From the NCBI GenBank assembly GCA_017406465.1, contig JAFQYM010000029.1, forward strand, positions 1 through 64,000: 64,000 nucleotides of DNA. The letters are read 5' to 3'. Made by a program: the position numbers and the translations under genes. Shown here in pieces: positions 58,064 through 64,000 of this stretch (within the stretch, counting starts at the first letter, position 1; every line of letters begins with the position of its first letter). The notes beneath the pieces are model-generated. The model had not been told where the DNA came from and searched no databases. It saw only the letters and a list, made by a program, of their open reading frames with translations. Origin of the DNA: Kiritimatiellia bacterium (GTDB lineage Bacteria > Verrucomicrobiota > Kiritimatiellia > RFP12 > UBA1067).

Positions 58064-58069
58064 ATTATA
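58064..58069 (-). promoter_or_regulatory. Extended -10 promoter of the tRNA-purL transcript
   Basis: TTTGGTATAATATC on the minus strand; TATAAT at 58064-58069, 13 nt before the tRNA 5' end. Confidence 0.65.
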
Positions 58070-58111
58070 CCAAATTTTCCGCCGCTTATGTGACGCAAAT
58101 GAGTACGGTGG

Positions 58112-59050
58112 TCAAGTGAGCTGATATGGCTTGAATGACGCCCTGTCGGCTGGCGTAGTACCGCGCACATAGGCGTTTACGAGAGACTGCGCAAGCGGGA
58201 TATCCGATTCAGAGACGAGGACGGGAATCGCCGCCGTCGGCCCGGGGATTCCGTTCGTCGGCTTCAATATCGCGGCAAATGAGCCATTCTCAAGCAAAGC
58301 GTTTTCATTGGCGTCGCGGCCGAGTATCACGGAGCTACCACCTGGCAGACGAAAGCGCCGCCCGACAACGAGGAGATCGAGGAGCGTGCGATTGACTGCG
58401 CCAGTCGCCTTATCGCGAAGGCCCTCGTGCTCCATGAGGTCACGGAGCTTGCGGCCGTATGCATCCTCGGTCAGCTTGCAGCCGCCGGCGGGCGACGGGT
58501 AGTCTGTTATTCCGAATTCCTTTGCGAGAGCGATCTGACGCTCGCGCGAACGGCCGTGGATGTCGAGAAGCTTCTCGCGGTCAAGCTTGCCCTCTATTTC
58601 AGGAATAGTGGGCTCGAGCAACTTTGCAGACATCGGACGGATGAGTCGTCCTTTAAGTCCAGAGGATTTCTCGACCGTGCAGAGCGACTGCTTGTTCTGC
58701 GACATCGGCCTCTGCCCCATCACCTCGCCTGTCGAAACGAAGTCGAAGCCGAGCGATGTCATCAGCTCGCCTGCGCGGCGTATCATCGTCGCGTGGCAGT
58801 CGATGCATGGGTTCATCGCGCCACCAAAGCCGTGAGGAGGATTTTCAACAAGAGACACCTCGTCTTCCGTGAAATCAAGGACGTGAAGCTTCACGCCAAG
58901 GGCAGCGGCGGCCTTGCGCGCGTTCGCAGACGAGAAGAACGGAGTCTCAAAGCACACGCCCTCCACCTCGGCGCCCGCTCTCTGAAGAACACGCACGGCA
59001 AGCTGGCTATCAAGCCCGCCGCTCATCAGGGAAAGTCCTCTGCAGCTCAT
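58112..59050 (-). CDS. PP-loop ATPase related to tRNA sulfurtransferases (ThiI/MnmA-like)
   Basis: 312 residues. N-terminal PP-loop LMSGGLDSQLAVRVL (about 8-22), then NPCIDCHATMIRRA and a paired cysteine in PSPAGGCKLT, the CxxC/C pattern of sulfur-transferring ATP-pyrophosphatases. The C-terminal part (about 225-312: FRLPGGSSVILGRDANEN) resembles the NFACT-R RNA-binding domain found at the end of such proteins. It likely thiolates or otherwise modifies tRNA; the exact position modified is unknown. Starts in an ATGA overlap with the small upstream gene; the tRNA gene lies just downstream. Confidence 0.78.
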   Translation of the reverse strand: MSCRGLSLMSGGLDSQLAVRVLQRAGAEVEGVCFETPFFSSANARKAAAALGVKLHVLDFTEDEVSLVENPPHGFGGAMNPCIDCHATMIRRAGELMTSLGFDFVSTGEVMGQRPMSQNKQSLCTVEKSSGLKGRLIRPMSAKLLEPTIPEIEGKLDREKLLDIHGRSRERQIALAKEFGITDYPSPAGGCKLTEDAYGRKLRDLMEHEGLRDKATGAVNRTLLDLLVVGRRFRLPGGSSVILGRDANENALLENGSFAAILKPTNGIPGPTAAIPVLVSESDIPLAQSLVNAYVRGTTPADRASFKPYQLT

Positions 59051-59331
59051 TTTACCCTCACTTTCACGCGATTGCCCGTCGTCGGAACAAAAGTGAACAC
59101 CGACTTTTTCCCAAGCGTAATGGGCACTGGATGTTCCGCAAGCCAGCGAAGCCGGAAGTCGGCCTTTGCGGAGCCGCCTGCCGTCTTGAACACGGGATTT
59201 CCTTCGACGAGGTCAATCGTGAGCCCTTCGGCAAAAACCTTGACCTTCATCGAGCGCGGCGTTGCATCGAGCGCGGCGAACACCTCTGCGAAAAAGGCGC
59301 GGTATTCCTCCGGCGTCCGTTCAACCGCCAT
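59047..59331 (-). CDS. Small conserved-looking protein of unknown function
   Basis: 94 residues, no signal peptide or membrane segment: VERTPEEYRAFFAEVFAAL helix, then beta strands including VFAEGLTIDLVEGNP and a basic end GNRVKVRVK. It is locked between two overlaps (TGATG with the acyltransferase stop, ATGA with the PP-loop gene), so it is very likely a real, coupled gene. A longer open frame to 59655 lies inside the acyltransferase gene and is rejected. Function not recognised. Confidence 0.7.
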   Translation of the reverse strand: MAVERTPEEYRAFFAEVFAALDATPRSMKVKVFAEGLTIDLVEGNPVFKTAGGSAKADFRLRWLAEHPVPITLGKKSVFTFVPTTGNRVKVRVK

Positions 59332-60149
59332 CAGTCGTTCCTCCAGCGGCGGTGCGCCCAGAGATACTGCTCGGGGTACTGCCTTATGGCGCTTTCGAGA
59401 CGGTCGTTGAGAAGCTGCGTCGACGCGTTCATGTCGCTCGACTTCGAGAACACGAGCGGCTTGTCGCCGACGAGCCGGTATTTGAACGGCGCGATGCGGA
59501 CAAAAGAGCCGACGACTATCGGATATCCAGTCCTCATCGCAAGCCGCGTCGCAGAAGTGAAAGTCTTTGCGGGACGGCCGAAGAATTTGAGCATTGCACC
59601 ACCAGAGGTGTGCTGGTCCATGAGGATCGTCATCGCCGCGTTCGTGTCCTTCCACTGGCGCATGATCTCCGGCTTAAATCCCTTCTTCTTGTCGATCACG
59701 GTGACAGGCCCGCGGAAATGGTGCTTCGCCATCCACTTCGCGGCGAGCTTGTTGTTCATGACGCGCGCAATCGCGATCATCGGACGCGCGAAAGAAAGGA
59801 CGTTCGTCGCCGCTTCCCATACGCCATGGTGGGAGCTTACGAGTATGATCGGCGTGTCAGGAGTGTCGAGAAGAAGCTTGACGGTTTCCGGATCGGCAGC
59901 AGAGAAGTCGAGGTGCTCGCGGAAGTTTTCCTTCGTCACCACGCCTGGAACGAAAAGCGCCTCTGCAATATGCCCGGCGAGATGGCAGAACGACTTCTTC
60001 GCGATTCGCCGTGCCTCCTTCTCGTCAGACGCGACGCCGCACTTCATGACATTCTCTACGGCAATTCTGCGACGCTTTGGCATGAACGGCCACACGCAGG
60101 CCGCAAGACCGGCCCCGACGTCGTATGCATGCCTATGGACAAAATTCAT
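59331..60149 (-). CDS. LpxL/HtrB-family lipid A acyltransferase
   Basis: 272 residues, inner-membrane enzyme adding a secondary acyl chain to lipid A or a similar lipid. Motifs: an N-terminal hydrophobic segment, the H-x4-E catalytic motif in SSHHGVWEA (about 105), ILMDQHTSGGAM with FFGRPA, and YRLVGDKPL near the C-terminus with YLWAHRRWRN at the end. It shows that the organism makes an outer membrane. Leaderless: TGGTATAAT ends 7 nt before ATG 60149. The stop overlaps the small downstream gene. Confidence 0.9.
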   Translation of the reverse strand: MNFVHRHAYDVGAGLAACVWPFMPKRRRIAVENVMKCGVASDEKEARRIAKKSFCHLAGHIAEALFVPGVVTKENFREHLDFSAADPETVKLLLDTPDTPIILVSSHHGVWEAATNVLSFARPMIAIARVMNNKLAAKWMAKHHFRGPVTVIDKKKGFKPEIMRQWKDTNAAMTILMDQHTSGGAMLKFFGRPAKTFTSATRLAMRTGYPIVVGSFVRIAPFKYRLVGDKPLVFSKSSDMNASTQLLNDRLESAIRQYPEQYLWAHRRWRND

Positions 60150-60156
60150 TATATGT

Positions 60157-60162
60157 ATTATA
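60157..60162 (-). promoter_or_regulatory. Extended -10 promoter of the acyltransferase gene (leaderless)
   Basis: TTTGGTATAATACATATA then ATG on the minus strand; TATAAT at 60157-60162 with 7 nt to the ATG. Confidence 0.65.
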
Positions 60163-60195
60163 CCAAATTATGCCGTGCGCCAGCGCGACACCAAG

Positions 60196-61734
60196 TCACT
60201 GTTCGCGCTGGCCTAGCGAACCGGCGCGCTTTGAGAACATCCAATCCCACAACTCGTCGGACGTCCACACGCGATCCCACCAGACCCCGTCCGCATCGTC
60301 GCGACGCGGCACCTCGACGAACGCACAGTCCCCGCCGCCCGCGCGGACGTTCGCCGTGAATTCGGACTTGAGCTTGCCCCAATACTCGCGGGCTTTGGCG
60401 CGCGCGTCGTCGGACTTCCGCGGTAGGTTGTAGAACCGCCAGTTCCCGGGATTCTCGGGATGGACGATCGGCGAGTACGGATGGGCCCACACCGGCGCGA
60501 CGGCGGCGAATCGCCCAGGGTGGTCCAGCGCCATGCCCATCGCGATGGCCGCACCGGAGCCAAGTCCCGTCAAGTAGATGCGGTTGGGGTCGATGCGCGG
60601 CGCATTTGCCGCACGGGCATACGCGAGCACGAGATCGTTGTACGCCTCGTTCACGCGGTTCGCCGCTTCGAACGGATAGCCGTACCCGCAGTTGACGTTG
60701 CCGTATTCCGGCGGCGCGATCACGAGGAAATACGCAGGATGCCGCGCCTGAAACGCGCTGGACGTCACCTTCGCGAGACAGGCCGTCTGCCGGAACTGGA
60801 GCTTCAGGTCCTCGCCCTGCTCGCCGCTCCCGGGCATGTAGACGACGAGCGGCACGGAATCGTCCGAGTCCGTTTTCGGACGGTACGCGAGAAACGGCAG
60901 GCTCGGCGGCAGAGCGTGGTCGCAACTCCGATCCACGGGCCGTCGATGGCACGCAACCGCACGGACATACTCTTCCGCGTTCGGGTCCGGCGGCTTCGGC
61001 ATCCCGAGGTCGAACCACATCGCGACGAGCGAATGGCGCGACATCAGGTCCTTGAGCGCATCGTCCGCGTCGTACAGGCGGAACGCGCCTGGCATCCCGC
61101 TGCCGGGCGCACCGGCGAGGTCGTACGGATACGGACGGCGGACGCGGTAGTTTGGAGAGTATTCGGCAAAGACATACTCGTAGGCCCGTCCTGTCTTGAT
61201 CTCCCCCTCGCCGTCGAAGAACTGCCGAGCCCGCACGCTGCCGTGGTTCGCCGCGAAGCGAAGGAAATAGTCGGCCTCCTCGGGCGTCCACTTCGTGTAG
61301 GGATTTCGCTTGTTCCCCTCCGCCGTCAGCAGCAGGAATATCTCGAACGCGAGATCGCCGCTGCGCGTCTTCACGAATTCCGACACGAGCTCGTCGGCGC
61401 ACAGTCTCGCCCCTTCCCGGCTTTTCCCCATCTCTTCGACATGCCGCTTTAGCCAGGCGTTGTAGTCGGCGGGCGGGTCGGGCAGCTCCCATGGCTCAGG
61501 ATCTGGCGTCTGCCAGAACGCCCGCAACTCGCGACCCTCAATTACATGCTCGTGCACACGCTCGGGATCCGGCCGAGGGGGCATGCGCGGCTCCTCTATG
61601 AGCCTCGGCGCAGCCGTCGCCGTCACCACGAAGTAGCGGACGGGCGGAGGCGGGGGCACATAGTCGGCGGAACGAAACGGATATTCCGCCGGACGGACGA
61701 GCGCGAACGCGGCAAGAAGCACGGACGCCGTCAT
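60196..61734 (-). CDS. Large secreted esterase-like alpha/beta hydrolase
   Basis: 512 residues. A probable short signal peptide (TASVLLAAFALVRPA), a Pro-rich linker, an unassigned helical N-terminal half (about 70-240), then an alpha/beta hydrolase of the PHB-depolymerase/LpqC-like kind: VPLVVYMPGSGEQGED (about 290), YLTGLGSGAAIAMGMA (nucleophile Ser in GLGSGA), AAVAPVWAHPYSP. No clear substrate. ATG 61734 overlaps the stop of the LRR gene by 4 nt. Confidence 0.7.
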   Translation of the reverse strand: MTASVLLAAFALVRPAEYPFRSADYVPPPPPVRYFVVTATAAPRLIEEPRMPPRPDPERVHEHVIEGRELRAFWQTPDPEPWELPDPPADYNAWLKRHVEEMGKSREGARLCADELVSEFVKTRSGDLAFEIFLLLTAEGNKRNPYTKWTPEEADYFLRFAANHGSVRARQFFDGEGEIKTGRAYEYVFAEYSPNYRVRRPYPYDLAGAPGSGMPGAFRLYDADDALKDLMSRHSLVAMWFDLGMPKPPDPNAEEYVRAVACHRRPVDRSCDHALPPSLPFLAYRPKTDSDDSVPLVVYMPGSGEQGEDLKLQFRQTACLAKVTSSAFQARHPAYFLVIAPPEYGNVNCGYGYPFEAANRVNEAYNDLVLAYARAANAPRIDPNRIYLTGLGSGAAIAMGMALDHPGRFAAVAPVWAHPYSPIVHPENPGNWRFYNLPRKSDDARAKAREYWGKLKSEFTANVRAGGGDCAFVEVPRRDDADGVWWDRVWTSDELWDWMFSKRAGSLGQREQ

Positions 61735-63431
61735 CTTGCAACCCTCCGCTTCGTCTCCCGTCCGCTGCTGTCGAGGGAGAAGACCTTGCCGTTGGAAGTC
61801 TCGCGCTCAAGGCGCGTGCCGTCGAAGCGCAGGATCGGCAGCTCAACCCTTCCCAAATCCAGGTCGACCGAGGGCCCGAACGATTCCGCGGCCCGCATAA
61901 AATCCAGCGGAACGTTGACCTGCCGCGGAAAGACGTTCGTGCAGGGGATGGAGGTCCATTTGCCACGGTTCTCCAGACTCGAATCATCTTCCGCAAACCG
62001 ATGCTGTCCGACGAAGACTGCCGCAAAGTCTTCCGCGCAGCCGGCGAAGGCGTCCTCGGCGACGACGAGCCGGTCGTTCGGACGCAGGACGACGAATGCG
62101 TTCAGCTGAGGGCAGTTCGCAAACGCCTTCTCCTGAATGCGGGCGAGGGAACCGCCGAGCAGGACGACCGAGCGCAGCCCGGCGTGCCCCGCGAACGCGC
62201 CCGCGCCAATCTCGGCGGACGGCTGGTCGATGTAGAGCGTCTCGAGCGCGGGCAGGTCCTTCGCGGGATTCGAGGTGTAGACGGCGCGCGGGAAGACGTC
62301 GGGCACGCGCACGGACGGCGAGACGCATCCAAAGCAGAGCGCCGAGCGTCCGTCGGGCGAGACGCCGAACGCCAGGAGGTTCGTGTCGGACGGGGCGAAC
62401 CGCTCCGGCGGAGGCGGAAGAACCGGGCGCCGCTCGTCTGGCTCGAGCCCGCGGTCGCCCGGCTCGGCGTTGACGCACCACTTGAGCCTTATCTGGAAAC
62501 AGTCCTCCGGCTCGCTCGTGAACGTCATGGACTTTCGGTCGACGTTCTGCCGACGGACATGCACGTACCTCTGCGACTTGCCGACAATCGGCGTGCCTTT
62601 CGTGTAGCCATAATGTCCGCGCACGCGGAAGCAAAAGGCGAAGTTGCGGCCGAACATGTCGCAGCGAATGATGCGATTCGTGCAAATCGCGTCATCCGCT
62701 TCGTACGGCATGCCGAAATCGTCGTCAAAGGTCCTCTCCATCTGACCCGTCCCGTCGCCCTCGTTTAAAAAGACCATGACGTCGTTCCTCTGGCGCGCAA
62801 AGTCGCCCTCGCTCATGCGCATGACGCCCGACACGCCGTTCGTGGACCGTGAAGGTAGGATGCGTCCGAAAAGAGGTTCGGCGAGACCGTCGAACCTGAA
62901 CTCCGCGTCGGCATGGATGCCGTATCCATACGGCGCGAGCAGATCGCCTTCGACGAGGTCGATCTGAACCACGGCGTTCGTCGCCGACATAGGCAGCGTG
63001 ACGTCGACCTCGTGGTTCAGCATCCGATGCGGCCGGCGCTTTCGCCGCAGCACGATCTCAGTTTCCCCGCAGTCGGACGACAAGGTGACCTGCCGCGAAT
63101 AGTATCCCTCGCAAGACACCTTGATTCTCTTGCCGTCATTCACATAGCAATTCAGGACAATGCGCCCGTCCTCGTCCAACGGCAGCTCAACGGAGTTCCG
63201 TCCATGACGGTCAAGCTCAACGACGCGGGCTGCCGCAAGCGGCTCGCCCGAGTCCGAGACGATGCGCGGTCCCTTCGCCACCCAGGCGCCGTATCGCCAG
63301 GCGAGATTGGGAGCGAGACGAAACTCGGCTACTTCCGCCGCGGGCGTGGGAGTGTCTGCCCTGAGCGTCCCCACACACGCGACGGGCAACACGGCCAGCG
63401 CAAACGCGTGGCCAAAAACACTGTTGCGCAT
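61731..63431 (-). CDS. Secreted protein with BspA-like leucine-rich repeats
   Basis: About 566 residues. Signal peptide RNSVFGHAFALAVLPVACV with a possible lipobox; a carboxypeptidase-regulatory-like beta domain (about 50-120: GEPLAAARVVELDRHGRN, RIKVSCEGYYSRQVTL); a long unassigned region; then BspA-type leucine-rich repeats (about 400-490: LPALETLYIDQ, IGAGAFAGHAGLRSVVL, IQEKAFANCPQLNAFVV, VAEDAFAGCAEDFAAVF). Surface or periplasmic. Start is uncertain: 63464 is an alternative, and a TTG at 63509 overlaps the hisD stop. Ends coupled with the esterase-like gene. Confidence 0.65.
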   Translation of the reverse strand: MRNSVFGHAFALAVLPVACVGTLRADTPTPAAEVAEFRLAPNLAWRYGAWVAKGPRIVSDSGEPLAAARVVELDRHGRNSVELPLDEDGRIVLNCYVNDGKRIKVSCEGYYSRQVTLSSDCGETEIVLRRKRRPHRMLNHEVDVTLPMSATNAVVQIDLVEGDLLAPYGYGIHADAEFRFDGLAEPLFGRILPSRSTNGVSGVMRMSEGDFARQRNDVMVFLNEGDGTGQMERTFDDDFGMPYEADDAICTNRIIRCDMFGRNFAFCFRVRGHYGYTKGTPIVGKSQRYVHVRRQNVDRKSMTFTSEPEDCFQIRLKWCVNAEPGDRGLEPDERRPVLPPPPERFAPSDTNLLAFGVSPDGRSALCFGCVSPSVRVPDVFPRAVYTSNPAKDLPALETLYIDQPSAEIGAGAFAGHAGLRSVVLLGGSLARIQEKAFANCPQLNAFVVLRPNDRLVVAEDAFAGCAEDFAAVFVGQHRFAEDDSSLENRGKWTSIPCTNVFPRQVNVPLDFMRAAESFGPSVDLDLGRVELPILRFDGTRLERETSNGKVFSLDSSGRETKRRVAR

Positions 63432-63505
63432 GTCAATGGCATGACTTTCCATCATCACCCTCATGAATTTCCACGGCACGGAACCGAGGCGGTCCAAAGG
63501 ACGAA

Positions 63506-64000
63506 TCAAGCGTTGAATCGTATCGTCGCCGCGCGGCCGTGGCCGTCAAGCCCTTCGACGGCGGCGAAAGATTCGATCGTCGCCTTCGTCTCGGCGAGAT
63601 CGCCCTTCGTAAACGCGACGAAGCTGTGACGACGGCGGAAGTCGTCAGGCGTGAGGCCGTTGAACATGTTCGCGGCGCCACCGGTCGGAAGCACGTGGCT
63701 CGGCCCTGCGACAAAATCTCCCGCAGACTCGGGGGTCCACGGTCCTGCGAACACCGCGCCAGCGCTCCTTACGCCCTTCATCACCTTTGTGGCGTCCTTC
63801 GTCATAATCTCGAAGTGCTCGGGCGCGAAACGGTTGACAACTTCAAGCCCCTCGGCGACGCTCTTCGCGACGACGATGAGGATTCCGTCTCTGTCAATTA
63901 CGCGCTTGACGAGCGCCTTTCTCGAAAGCGACTCGGTCTGGCGAAGAACCTCGGCTCGAATCTTCTCCGCGAACTTCGTTGAAGTACAGACACAAAGCGA
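63506..64000 (-). CDS. hisD: Histidinol dehydrogenase, C-terminal part (runs off the right edge)
   Basis: Last enzyme of histidine synthesis, oxidising histidinol to histidine with NAD and zinc. The visible 164 residues contain NRFAPEHFEI (a catalytic Glu-His pair of the family), GAVFAGPWTPESAGDFVAG and GPSHVLPTGGAANMF, then the terminal domain ending GRAATIRFNA. The stop overlaps the possible TTG start of the downstream LRR protein. N-terminal two thirds are outside the window. Confidence 0.95.
   Translation of the reverse strand, partial: SLCVCTSTKFAEKIRAEVLRQTESLSRKALVKRVIDRDGILIVVAKSVAEGLEVVNRFAPEHFEIMTKDATKVMKGVRSAGAVFAGPWTPESAGDFVAGPSHVLPTGGAANMFNGLTPDDFRRRHSFVAFTKGDLAETKATIESFAAVEGLDGHGRAATIRFNA

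Overview
The window looks like a chromosomal segment of a Gram-negative, gut-type bacterium of the PVC superphylum, most likely a Kiritimatiellae/Lentisphaerota-like lineage of Verrucomicrobiota. This placement is inferred from style, not from a marker gene: GC-rich DNA, a lipid A acyltransferase (outer membrane), very large secreted beta-strand/beta-helix proteins without a visible barrel, DUF2341 plus LamG plus glycine-rich architectures, a Tat-exported GH109, and many secreted glycosidases. Every gene but one lies on the minus strand, so transcription runs from right to left.

Layout from right to left. 64000-58112: 3' end of hisD, a secreted leucine-rich-repeat protein, a secreted esterase-like protein, then an independent promoter for an LpxL-type acyltransferase, a small protein and a PP-loop tRNA sulfurtransferase-like protein. 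58070-48976: a tRNA with a Thr anticodon but a long variable arm, 22 nt ahead of purL and cstA; then a metX-metW fusion, cysE and a secreted endonuclease/phosphatase-family protein. 48927-37883: secreted alpha/beta hydrolase, small exported protein, 5'-nucleotidase-like phosphoesterase, GH109 and a 2315-residue composite GH2 enzyme. 37769-26435: a signal-peptide relic, two giant surface proteins with matching signal peptides, and a CBS-regulated inorganic pyrophosphatase. 26305-17224: DUF975 membrane protein, nucleoside-type MFS transporter, the only plus-strand gene (XylR-like AraC regulator), a divergent surface-protein gene carrying a G10 tract, and an SGNH hydrolase lacking its first block. 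16971-1: an ATPase under a striking operator array, a gene relic, GH20, a BSP metallopeptidase, a 1644-residue Trx-Trx-GH97-EEP-BSP fusion, pgpA, trmB, tex, a GH78-like rhamnosidase and the 5' part of a group II intron.

How it fits together: the secreted enzymes (GH20, GH97, GH109, GH2, GH78, two BSP peptidases, phosphoesterases, esterases) suggest stripping of glycoproteins such as mucin (inference). The surface proteins share a W-T-G...N-W module and a short hydrophobic C-terminal tail ending in R or N, which may be an unrecognised sorting tag. Several housekeeping genes have an extended -10 box (TGGTATAAT) only 6-8 nt from the start codon and are therefore predicted to be leaderless, whereas the surface-protein genes have long leaders with Shine-Dalgarno sites.
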